A DNA stretch of 25,571 bases from a virus: positions 1 through 25,571 of IMG/VR virus record IMGVR_UViG_3300017752_004844; one strand, 5' to 3'. The notes beneath the pieces are model-generated. The model did no database searches and had not been told where the DNA came from. It saw only the letters and a list, made by a program, of their open reading frames with translations. A program made the position numbers and the translations under genes. Shown one piece after another: positions 12,184 to 17,761 of this stretch (the stretch's first letter is position 1; each line of letters opens with the position of its first letter).

Positions 12184-12191
12184 TATTTATT
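12184..12191 (-). promoter_or_regulatory. Late-promoter-like box (AATAAATA)
   Basis: One mismatch to TATAAATA on the minus strand, 54 bases upstream of the lipoprotein ATG. The spacing is like that of the exact boxes at 8390 and 14050 (39 and 50 bases). Confidence 0.4.
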
Positions 12192-12221
12192 GGTCCGAGA
12201 AGGATTACAGAGGAAGAAAAA

Positions 12222-12683
12222 ATGAAAAATAAATTAATTGCTTTTGCCCTGGCAGGATCCATATGCACACCTGCATTTGCGGATTCCGTTGCCAAGGTTC
12301 GTGATGTCTATATTGACATTGAGCAGAGCACTCCTTTTCAGGAAAGACGCTGTCGACAAGTTGAGGTGCCTGTGTACGAGAGACAACAAACAGAAGGTGA
12401 TGCAGCCGGTGGCGCATTGCTAGGTATGATCCTTGGTGGTGTAATTGGCAAGGGTGTTACAGGTGACGACGGTGGTGCCGCAGCAGGAGCAGTAATGGGT
12501 GGCCTTATTGGTGCTGATAAGGGTTCACAACAAAGTAAAAATGTCATCGTTGGTTATAAGGAAAGCACACATTGTGATTATGTGACTACATGGAAAACTT
12601 CTACTGTAACAGAATATAGCCACAGTGAGGTTACTTTTAAAACTGATGGAAAAGTATATACTCTGCGATTTTTAAAAGATTAG
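12222..12683 (+). CDS. Exported glycine-zipper outer-membrane protein (17-kDa antigen-like)
   Basis: A signal peptide (MKNKLIAFALAGSICTPAFA, cleavage after AFA) is followed by 'DVYIDIEQSTPFQERRCRQVEVPVYE'. Next comes a glycine-zipper two-TM segment ('AAGGALLGMILGGVIGKGV...GAAAGAVMGGLIGADKG', residues about 67-107) and a beta-rich C-terminal part with a second Cys. This is the layout of Rickettsia 17-kDa-antigen and YMGG/Gly-zipper family envelope proteins, except that it is not a lipoprotein. The family is common in alphaproteobacteria, and a host origin is plausible. A role in envelope modification early in infection is inferred from its early promoter. Confidence 0.75.
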   Translation: MKNKLIAFALAGSICTPAFADSVAKVRDVYIDIEQSTPFQERRCRQVEVPVYERQQTEGDAAGGALLGMILGGVIGKGVTGDDGGAAAGAVMGGLIGADKGSQQSKNVIVGYKESTHCDYVTTWKTSTVTEYSHSEVTFKTDGKVYTLRFLKD

Positions 12684-12728
12684 CAGGCTTCTAAATATAT
12701 TTGTTATTAATAAAGTGAGGAAAGAAAT

Positions 12729-13541
12729 ATGAAAACAATTGCAGTATTTGGTTGTGGCTTTGTTGGCGGCACAACAGCTGAGTTTTTGGAAATGACTGGC
12801 TCTAAGGTAATTAGAGTCGATCCCGTAAAATATCCTGATACAGTACCAGAGATTGCTATCAGACAAGCAGACGGAATTGTAATTGCAGTCCCTACTCCTA
12901 TGGGAGATGATGGTCGGTGTGATGATTCCATTGTTCGAAGTCTCTTTAAAAAGATGGGGCCGCAAAAGCGTATCCTCTTAAAAAGCACAGTAACGATGGA
13001 TAATATTGCAGACTATCCAAAGAATGTAGTTTACAATCCTGAGTTTCTTCGTGAACGGTGTGCAATGGAAGACTTTAAGGCAGCAGAGTTTCAAATTTTT
13101 GGATCAGCCGATAAAGGCAACAGCCTTGCAGATACAATGTGGTGGGCTGATTTGTTTGAAGACTCATATAAAGTCTTAGGTAGGTTTATTGAATCTGTAT
13201 TTACAGATAGAGCAACCGCAAGTATGATTAAATATGTACATAATTCATGGTTGGCAACAAAGGTCGCATGGTTTCATGAACTCTATGCAAATTTACCAGA
13301 GGGCATAGACTATAAGTCACTGACTGCTACTCTTGGTATGTTTGACCGTATTGGTCCTGACATGATGGCAGCACCTAATCATGAAGGAAGTCTAGGTTAT
13401 GGTGGGGCTTGTTTCCCTAAGGATGTGAGTGCTCTATTGCAGATACTACCTCACTCAATTTTGGAAAAAGTTCACTCAACTAATTCTGAATTAAATAAAT
13501 TTAGAGCAGAGCATAAGCAAAGTATACTGGAGGTGGCATGA
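12729..13541 (+). CDS. UDP-glucose/GDP-mannose dehydrogenase family protein (short form)
   Basis: This 270-residue protein begins with the NAD-binding 'IAVFGCGFVGG' (residues 4-14). 'IVIAVPTPMGDDG' (50-62), 'VVYNPEFLRE' (100-109) and 'MIKYVHNSWLATKVAWFHE' (166-184) follow, with Lys168 and Asn172. The catalytic cysteine motif is 'GYGGACFPKD' (C228). The family oxidises UDP-sugars to uronic acids. The usual C-terminal sugar-nucleotide-binding Rossmann domain (about 120 residues) is missing; the chain stops shortly after the central helix. No frameshift is seen, so this is a natural short form seen in phages. The ribosome-binding site is TGAGGAAAG. It may act with the glycan genes at 1-2886. Confidence 0.85.
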   Translation: MKTIAVFGCGFVGGTTAEFLEMTGSKVIRVDPVKYPDTVPEIAIRQADGIVIAVPTPMGDDGRCDDSIVRSLFKKMGPQKRILLKSTVTMDNIADYPKNVVYNPEFLRERCAMEDFKAAEFQIFGSADKGNSLADTMWWADLFEDSYKVLGRFIESVFTDRATASMIKYVHNSWLATKVAWFHELYANLPEGIDYKSLTATLGMFDRIGPDMMAAPNHEGSLGYGGACFPKDVSALLQILPHSILEKVHSTNSELNKFRAEHKQSILEVA

Positions 13542-13651
13542 ATCTAATAAGATCTTTATTCCAAAGAATGTTATTTTGGAATTATTCTTTTTTGGAAAAT
13601 GTTGTAATCGCGGCTATGCTGATAACAGTATTAGGGCTGGCTTATATTTAA
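13538..13651 (+). CDS. Small membrane protein, 37 aa
   Basis: The ATG at 13538 overlaps the dehydrogenase stop (ATGA) and has a strong GGAGG five bases upstream. The product begins MNLIRSLFQRMLFWNYSFLEN and continues with a membrane segment 'VVIAAMLITVLGLAYI'. Positive residues precede the segment, predicting an N-in orientation. The stop codon lies in the downstream terminator stem. No family; function unknown. Confidence 0.65.
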   Translation: MNLIRSLFQRMLFWNYSFLENVVIAAMLITVLGLAYI

Positions 13652-13659
13652 GCCAACCC
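13634..13659. terminator. Intrinsic terminator between convergent genes
   Basis: GGGCTGGCTTA (13634-13644) pairs with TAAGCCAACCC (13649-13659) with one C-A mismatch, followed by TTTAATATTT. It sits exactly between the stop at 13651 and the minus gene ending at 13668. Confidence 0.7.
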
Positions 13660-13667
13660 TTTAATAT

Positions 13668-14000
13668 TTACTTTTTGGCAGAATATGCATTCGCACCAAA
13701 GAATACTGATACCAAGGCAGAAATAGCAACAAAGTATGTTGGTGCAATATCACCTACAATACCTGCTGCACCGTCCAAGCCTAGATAAGCAGTGAACATA
13801 ATAGTAGCTGGATAGAGCAACATGCCAAACAATGCGAACCATGTCATTTTACGCATGGCATCCCGTTGGGCATCTTGATCTTCTAGTTCTCTACGTTTAA
13901 ATTCTAGGTGCATGTTCATTTCTTCTGTTGAAATGTGTCCGTCACCGTTTGCGTCAACGCCTTCTACTGCATCCGCATCAATCGTTTTCTTTGCAGCCAT
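13668..14000 (-). CDS. EF-hand, two-TM membrane protein, 110 aa
   Basis: Residues 16-27 'DANGDGHISTEE' form a canonical EF-hand calcium loop (D16, N18, D20, G21, I23, S24, E27), followed by a charged helix ('MHLEFKRRELEDQDAQRDAMRK'). Two membrane segments follow: 'WFALFGMLLYPATIMFTAYLGL' and 'YFVAISALVSVFFGANAY'. Only one EF-hand is present, whereas they usually pair, so dimerisation is possible. The start ATG has AGGAGGTTG upstream. A TATAAATA box at 14050-14057 (minus) suggests late expression. The role is unknown; a calcium-sensing holin-like regulator is only a guess. Confidence 0.75.
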   Translation of the reverse strand: MAAKKTIDADAVEGVDANGDGHISTEEMNMHLEFKRRELEDQDAQRDAMRKMTWFALFGMLLYPATIMFTAYLGLDGAAGIVGDIAPTYFVAISALVSVFFGANAYSAKK

Positions 14001-14049
14001 TGTGCAACCTCCTTTTTATTATGATTATTATATGCACTTGCACAAATTT

Positions 14050-14057
14050 TATTTATA
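14050..14057 (-). promoter_or_regulatory. T4-late-type promoter motif (TATAAATA)
   Basis: Exact TATAAATA on the minus strand, 50 bases upstream of the EF-hand gene's ATG. Confidence 0.6.
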
Positions 14058-14075
14058 AAAAAATTAAAATAATGG

Positions 14076-14103
14076 TTGACATTTGCTCAAGATGGTATAT
14101 ATT
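14076..14103 (+). promoter_or_regulatory. Sigma70-type early promoter
   Basis: TTGACA (14076-14081), 16-bp spacer, TATATT (14098-14103), then AGTACTATAA. The 42 bases from ATGGTTGACA to ACTATAA match the promoter at 14333-14360 with three differences, so one is a copy of the other. Confidence 0.8.
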
Positions 14104-14129
14104 AGTACTATAAACAGAAAGGATACACA

Positions 14130-14303
14130 ATGGAAATGTTTAAAAGATTCTATGAGATCACAATCACATCTCCTGACGGAACACTTTTGGATACAAGAGA
14201 GGAATACTCTGGTTATGCTACATCAGAAGAAATCATGTATCTGAAAAGAGAATATCCTGGATGTACAGTTGAGGCTGAATTCAAAGAACTTAAGGTCTCA
14301 TAG
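14130..14303 (+). CDS. Hypothetical small protein, 57 aa
   Basis: The ATG at 14130 has AAAGGATA upstream and a dedicated promoter. The product begins MEMFKRFYEITITSPDGTLLDTREEY and ends 'EAEFKELKVS'. It looks like a beta-hairpin ('FYEITITSPDGTLLDTRE'), a helix ('TSEEIMYLKREYPG') and a last strand ('CTVEAEFKEL'), a compact fold of the kind common among early phage proteins. No family is recognised. Confidence 0.75.
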   Translation: MEMFKRFYEITITSPDGTLLDTREEYSGYATSEEIMYLKREYPGCTVEAEFKELKVS

Positions 14304-14332
14304 AAAAAATGAAAATAAATGCAAATAAATGG

Positions 14333-14360
14333 TTGACATTTGCTCTAGATGGTGTATATT
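14333..14360 (+). promoter_or_regulatory. Sigma70-type promoter of the structured RNA/tRNA-Pro unit
   Basis: TTGACA (14333-14338), 16-bp spacer, TATATT (14355-14360), followed by AATACTATAAGG. The expected start of transcription falls at or just before the left foot of the long terminal stem at 14371. Confidence 0.8.
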
Positions 14361-14370
14361 AATACTATAA

Positions 14371-14564
14371 GGACTATTTTTCTCATACGTCCGTGCGGAG
14401 GGAAGGCCACCTGAAAACACAATCTCGCGAGAATAATTCGCCTGTGAAATATCAGTGTCGTGAAAACGTGGAGATGTTAGTTTCAATCAAACTAGAGCGG
14501 CAATGTCAATAAGGCCGTGCGGAGAGATTGGAGATACTAGCTGGGCGTATGAGGAAAATAGTCC
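14371..14564 (+). ncRNA. Unassigned structured RNA, about 194 nt, closed by a 19-bp terminal stem
   Basis: Bases 14371-14389 pair with 14546-14564 in a 19-bp stem with one G-U. Inside, CAATCTC (14420-14426) pairs with GAGATTG (14524-14530). Local hairpins include GCGA/TCGC (14427-14441), CGT-GAAA-ACG with a GNRA tetraloop (14459-14468) and TAGTTT/AAACTA (14478-14494). The 10-base sequence CCGTGCGGAG occurs twice (14391-14400, 14515-14524). No ORF with a ribosome-binding site is seen. It starts at a good promoter and ends five bases before tRNA-Pro, so it is likely cut from a common precursor. It lacks RNase P, 6S and group I intron signatures that I know. Confidence 0.7.
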
Positions 14565-14569
14565 TACTA

Positions 14570-14646
14570 CTCGGTGTAGCTTAGTCTGGTAAAGCGCCTG
14601 GTTTGGGACCAGGAGACCGTAGGTTCAAATCCTACTACCGAGACCA
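14570..14646 (+). tRNA. tRNA-Pro (anticodon UGG)
   Basis: The acceptor CTCGGTG (14570-14576) pairs with TACCGAG (14636-14642) with one G-U. The anticodon stem CCTGG/CCAGG encloses TTTGGGA with anticodon TGG. The T-arm has GTAGGTTCAAATCCTAC, and CCA is encoded at 14644-14646. It reads CCA and other Pro codons by wobble. Confidence 0.97.
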
Positions 14647-14671
14647 ACATAACTCTTTTGGAGACTTTATT

Positions 14672-14836
14672 ATGACTGAACTTATGACTGATATTGGTGT
14701 TATTGAATCTGCATTAATCGCCTTTAACGAAGGTGCCACCGATGAGAAATATGCGGCACTTTACTCTTTGGAAAAACTTCTGTTGGAAAAGAAGGACATG
14801 GTTGCAAAATTTGAAGCAACCGCATGTGACCTATAA
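14672..14836 (+). CDS. Hypothetical small helical protein, 54 aa
   Basis: The start ATG 14672 has GGAG eight bases upstream; the longer frame to the left runs through tRNA-Pro and is not credible. The product begins MTELMTDIGVIESALIAFNEG and is nearly all helical, ending 'EKKDMVAKFEATACDL'. It is transcribed from the same unit as the structured RNA and tRNA-Pro and lies just before the tmRNA. No family is recognised. Confidence 0.7.
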   Translation: MTELMTDIGVIESALIAFNEGATDEKYAALYSLEKLLLEKKDMVAKFEATACDL

Positions 14837-14899
14837 GTCACATAACAATGTTATATGTTGGCTTTTGATATATAACATAATAAATACTATGTAATCGTT

Positions 14900-15190
14900 G
14901 ATACAATTCAACATGCATGCTGGACTCGGGGGCAGTACCCGACAGCTCCACCATAAAGATACTAGTGTCCAGTTAAGTTTGGAACGCATCTGATAAAGCG
15001 GCTAGTATCTTTATGATGGGGCTGAACTAGGATCGACAGGTGTATAGAGATGAGAGTAGATTACCGTGGTGGCTTACGACATTCGGCCAAACAAACTAAA
15101 CGCAAACGATAATGTTGCACCTTCAGGTTATGCACTAGCGGCATAAGTTGACGGGCTGGTCACTTGCCTCGGAACAGAAAAGTGACACTT
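14900..15190 (+). ncRNA. ssrA: Circularly permuted (two-piece) tmRNA, ssrA
   Basis: The acceptor piece comes first: T-stem TCGGG/CCCGA followed by CAGCTCCACCA ending at 14953. The coding piece begins GGGGCTGAAC at 15018, and GGGGCTG pairs with CAGCTCC as in all tmRNAs; 'GGATCGACAGG' is the D-domain signature. The intervening segment (14954-15017) is bounded by a 14-bp perfect inverted repeat (14952-14965/15002-15015) that would present both mature ends for processing. The tag frame 15102-15146 reads GCA AAC GAT AAT ... GCG GCA TAA = ANDNVAPSGYALAA. A 7-bp hairpin (15159-15165/15180-15186) ends the coding piece. The 5' limit (about 14900) is uncertain. Two-piece tmRNA with an ANDN...AA tag is typical of alphaproteobacteria. 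The RNA rescues stalled ribosomes together with host SmpB. Confidence 0.92.
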
Positions 15191-15199
15191 TATTCTAAT

Positions 15200-15229
15200 G
15201 ACTCGTCAGTTTTGACGGGTCTTTATTTT
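15200..15229 (+). terminator. Intrinsic terminator of the tmRNA unit
   Basis: GACTCGTCA (15200-15208) pairs with TGACGGGTC (15213-15221), with a GTTT loop and a TTTATTTT tail (15222-15229). Confidence 0.85.
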
Positions 15230-15259
15230 GCTTTAATACACACAAGGAGATTTTCAAGG

Positions 15260-16045
15260 ATGAAAAATCTATTTTTAACTACCGCAGCAACGGCTTTGAT
15301 GGCCTCAACTGCTTTTGCCGCTGATGTCACTGGTGACATTAAATTGGACCTTACACAAAATGCAGATGATGATATCGTCGCCGCACAAACACTGGAATTC
15401 GGTATTGACGCTATGGCCGGGGATGCAGGTATTGGATTCGCAATGAACGGAGATACCGTAACCGTGGATTCATGGCATATGGGAGTAGCAACAGGAGATA
15501 TTGCTTTCTCATTTGGCGATCAAGGTGACTTGCTAGGTGACTTTGGTGGAATCACAGAAAATGTTGGCGGAACAACTTTGGCCAATCCATCTGATGAGGG
15601 TGAAAGCCTAATCGCAAGTGCATTTGGCGCACGCGTTATGATTGGTCTCACTGATATGACAGCTGATGTAACTGATGTAAAAAATGTACAAGGTACATAT
15701 GGCATGAATGTAGCTGGTGCTAGTGTCGGTGTAGGTTTGGACTATAATATGGATTCAGAGGAATTTGTATACATGGGCTCTGCCGGTGTAACTAGATCCA
15801 TCGTAGGTACTGAAGCTAGTGTTGGCACAACATTTACATACGGTGCCGAGACATTTGCTTATGAGACAGATGTAACCGTATTCGGTGTTACAGGTTTTGT
15901 AAACGGTGACGAAAACGACACACTGCAAAATGTAGGTGGCGGTTACTACACTAACGTACAAGGTTTGGATGTATATGCTGAAACTTCATACAACCTTGAC
16001 AGCGAAGAGTTTACTCCATCCGCAGGCGTTGCATTCTCGTTCTAA
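15260..16045 (+). CDS. Phage-encoded outer-membrane porin-like beta barrel
   Basis: The start is set at ATG 15260, preceded by AAGGAGATTTTCAAGG; the longer frame runs back through the tmRNA. A signal peptide (MKNLFLTTAATALMASTAFA) is followed by about 240 residues of alternating strands rich in Gly, Asp and Thr, with no Cys. The protein ends 'SAGVAFSF', the terminal-Phe beta-signal recognised by the BAM assembly machinery. Strand/turn repeats such as 'GLDYNMDSEEFVYMGSAGV' and 'ETSYNLDSEEFTPSAGVAF' are alike, suggesting duplicated hairpins. At 261 residues it would make a barrel smaller than classical trimeric porins. Inferred roles are nutrient uptake, superinfection exclusion or altered outer-membrane permeability. 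Confidence 0.75.
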   Translation: MKNLFLTTAATALMASTAFAADVTGDIKLDLTQNADDDIVAAQTLEFGIDAMAGDAGIGFAMNGDTVTVDSWHMGVATGDIAFSFGDQGDLLGDFGGITENVGGTTLANPSDEGESLIASAFGARVMIGLTDMTADVTDVKNVQGTYGMNVAGASVGVGLDYNMDSEEFVYMGSAGVTRSIVGTEASVGTTFTYGAETFAYETDVTVFGVTGFVNGDENDTLQNVGGGYYTNVQGLDVYAETSYNLDSEEFTPSAGVAFSF

Positions 16046-16061
16046 AGAACAAATACACACA

Positions 16062-16089
16062 CAAGGTGGGCAGGATTCTTGCCCCCTTG
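16062..16089 (+). terminator. Stem-loop after the porin gene (possible terminator)
   Basis: CAAGG-GGGCA pairs with TGCCCCCTTG (16062-16072/16080-16089) with one bulged T and a 7-base loop. No T-run follows, so it may protect the mRNA end rather than terminate. Confidence 0.45.
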
Positions 16090-16094
16090 GACCT

Positions 16095-16102
16095 TATAAA
16101 TA
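16095..16102 (+). promoter_or_regulatory. T4-late-type promoter motif upstream of ho1
   Basis: Exact TATAAATA on the plus strand, 64 bases before the ho1 start and directly after the porin stem-loop. No TTGACA-type promoter is seen in this gap. Confidence 0.5.
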
Positions 16103-16165
16103 AGTTCAAAAGTTGCATGAGCGAACTTTGTAATTAACACTCACAATTTGGAGGAATTAGATTTT

Positions 16166-16783
16166 ATGGCAAACAACTTAAAGGAACTTACATGGGAACA
16201 CCACAAATCAGCAGAACGTACTGAGTTTACTCAAATTTTGTTAGGTGGTGAAATTAGCCCAGAACTTTATCACAAATATCTTTGCAGCCAATTAATTTGC
16301 TACACTGCTCTTGAAGAGGCGGTGACACTTCCTGAAGAGTATCAGTCAGTGTTTAGACAAACTGGATTAGAAGAAGATATTGCGGAATTGGAAAGCATTT
16401 ATGGTATTGAACCATGGGATGATCCTTTAACAGCAGTAGTTGAATATGTTGATCATATAGGTTATCTTGCAAAAAACAATGATAACGATGGTCTCCTGGC
16501 TCACTTATATGTTCGCCATTTTGGTGATATGAGTGGCGGCCAAATTATAAGAACCAAGGTTCCAGGTGATGGCACATTCTATGACTTTGAAGACATTGAT
16601 GCATTAAAATCTGGTATCAGAGGATTGTTACACAATGAAATGGCTGTAGAAGCTGGCATTTGTTTCCAATATGCTGAACAAATGTTTGGTGAATTGCTAG
16701 ACACAACACCATATTATTTTAATACTGAATATGCAATGTCAGAAGGTTTACCATACGAACCTGCTGATGGTGAAGAAGAATAG
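16166..16783 (+). CDS. ho1: Heme oxygenase (biliverdin-forming)
   Basis: The start is ATG 16166 because GGAGGA lies upstream at 16150-16155. The 205-residue protein has the HO fold signatures: proximal heme ligand His13 in 'LTWEHHKSAERTEF', and the distal-helix motif 'VRHFGDMSGGQII' (residues 116-128) with the Gly residues that bend over heme. The family cleaves heme to biliverdin IXalpha, iron and CO using ferredoxin electrons. The length matches phage-type HO (cyanobacterial HO1 is about 240). The next gene follows after three bases and encodes a bilin reductase, so biliverdin is passed on within one operon. Confidence 0.93.
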   Translation: MANNLKELTWEHHKSAERTEFTQILLGGEISPELYHKYLCSQLICYTALEEAVTLPEEYQSVFRQTGLEEDIAELESIYGIEPWDDPLTAVVEYVDHIGYLAKNNDNDGLLAHLYVRHFGDMSGGQIIRTKVPGDGTFYDFEDIDALKSGIRGLLHNEMAVEAGICFQYAEQMFGELLDTTPYYFNTEYAMSEGLPYEPADGEEE

Positions 16784-16786
16784 CAT

Positions 16787-17464
16787 ATGGAAATAGTAAA
16801 TAAACTAAATAAATTTACATCCGATACGAAAACTCTTTTTTCCAATAACATGGAAAGAACTATGCCTGACTATAAGGTAGAGCAATTTCCTGGATGGTCG
16901 GATCAGTTTTGGAAAAAGCCAGGACTGATTAGAAAATGTCATTTAAAAACAATAGATCTAATTGAAGAACGAAACCTTTGGCTTCTGCACATTAACATCT
17001 TTCCAGAGTTTGGGCTTGATTTGCCTATATTAGGATGTGATGTGGTTGCAGGTCCAAATAAAATTAGTGGTTCGTTCTTTGATTTCTCTCCTATTGTTAA
17101 ACAACACCATCCAATGATTAATCACTTCGCCGAACAAACTGGTGAGGTGTCTTGGAAACGGGAACGAAAATTGCCACCGTGGGCAACAAAGATCTTTTCA
17201 AATCATATGGTAGCCGCTGGTGCGGTTCGTAATGAGGAAGTGGATCAGTTCACAGAGTTGACATTTTCTCTTATGGAATATTATATGGCCCAGATGGAAA
17301 CTCTTGCCGAACAGACTATGCTGGATACAAAGGCGATCCAGAATACCTATTGCAAAAATCAGAAAAAGAATCCTAAGTTGCACAGTTCAATTGCTGCAAT
17401 GGGGATTCCAGAACATAAGAAAAATTATTACGTAGATCGAATTCTTTTTGAAGAAATTGGTTGA
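16787..17464 (+). CDS. pcyX: Ferredoxin-dependent bilin reductase, PcyA/PcyX type
   Basis: This 225-residue protein aligns by eye with PcyA. 'RKCHLKTIDLI' is followed by 'WLLHINIFPEFGLDLPILGCDVVAGPNKISGSFFDFSPI', where His68 and Asp85 match PcyA His88 and Asp105; then 'RKLPPWATKIFS' and a C-terminal 'YYVDRILFEEIG'. PcyA Glu76, needed for full reduction of the D-ring vinyl group, is Lys54 here, and the PcyA N-D-K segment reads N-P-K (195-197). Loss of Glu76 fits PcyX, the phage enzyme reported to turn biliverdin into phycoerythrobilin. The PcyX call over PcyA rests on these residues, the ho1 neighbour and the absence of cyanophage genes. The stop codon overlaps the TTGACA of the next promoter. 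Confidence 0.85.
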   Translation: MEIVNKLNKFTSDTKTLFSNNMERTMPDYKVEQFPGWSDQFWKKPGLIRKCHLKTIDLIEERNLWLLHINIFPEFGLDLPILGCDVVAGPNKISGSFFDFSPIVKQHHPMINHFAEQTGEVSWKRERKLPPWATKIFSNHMVAAGAVRNEEVDQFTELTFSLMEYYMAQMETLAEQTMLDTKAIQNTYCKNQKKNPKLHSSIAAMGIPEHKKNYYVDRILFEEIG

Positions 17465-17489
17465 CATTTCTTATAGTACGTGATATAGT
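17461..17489 (+). promoter_or_regulatory. Sigma70-type early promoter of the replication block
   Basis: TTGACA (17461-17466, overlapping the bilin reductase stop), 17-bp spacer, TATAGT (17484-17489). It drives the gp33-gp59 genes, decoupling them from ho1-pcyX. Confidence 0.75.
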
Positions 17490-17524
17490 AATAGTATTAC
17501 CAATCAAATAGGAGATAGGTTTTT

Positions 17525-17761
17525 ATGGTCGTTACAATGACACCTGAAAAAATACATCATGCAATCTCGGTAATGGTTTCTCAAGGTGTTCCTTATATTG
17601 ATGCGCTAGTGACATACGCAGAAAATAATGGACTCGAAATTGAGACTATTGCTGCGGTAATAAAGAAATCCTCTATACTTAAAGAAAAAGTACGTACAGA
17701 GGCAGTTCAGTTGAAAATGGTGAAAAAAGATGAAGATGACCTCACCGACCTTTGCAAATGA
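17525..17761 (+). CDS. 33: gp33-like late-transcription accessory protein
   Basis: This 78-residue protein begins MVVTMTPEKIHHAISVMVSQGVPYIDALVTYAE and ends in a charged tail (KKDEDDLTDLCK). Size, the helical 'I-x-x-x-V-x-x-G-x-P-Y-I-D-A-L-V-x-Y-A-x-x-N-x-x-E-I-E' block and position directly upstream of gp59 and gp32 match gp33 of T4-like marine phages. T4 gp33 bridges the RNA polymerase beta-flap to the sliding clamp and activates late promoters through its C-terminus. AGGAGA lies upstream of the start. Its presence supports reading the TATAAATA boxes of this window as real late promoters. Confidence 0.75.
   Translation: MVVTMTPEKIHHAISVMVSQGVPYIDALVTYAENNGLEIETIAAVIKKSSILKEKVRTEAVQLKMVKKDEDDLTDLCK

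Noticed and set aside
12120-12235. CATTTTTT/AAAAAATG inverted repeat between divergent start codons
   Set aside because: It is explained by two ATGs preceded by A-runs; no ribosome-binding site is specifically covered.
12729-13541. Frameshifted full-length UDP-glucose dehydrogenase
   Set aside because: The downstream bases encode no remaining C-terminal domain in any frame and the next gene has its own strong site.
14371-14564. RNase P RNA, 6S RNA or group I intron as identity of the structured RNA
   Set aside because: 'GAGGAAA' near the 3' end recalls RNase P, but the other conserved regions are missing. A central 6S-type bubble and intron P7/P3 core are not seen, and no split gene flanks it.
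14603-14671. N-terminal extension of the 14672 gene
   Set aside because: It would translate tRNA-Pro; the ATG at 14672 has its own GGAG.
15164-15259. N-terminal extension of the porin ORF
   Set aside because: It runs through the end of the tmRNA and its terminator. The signal peptide and ribosome-binding site place the start at 15260.
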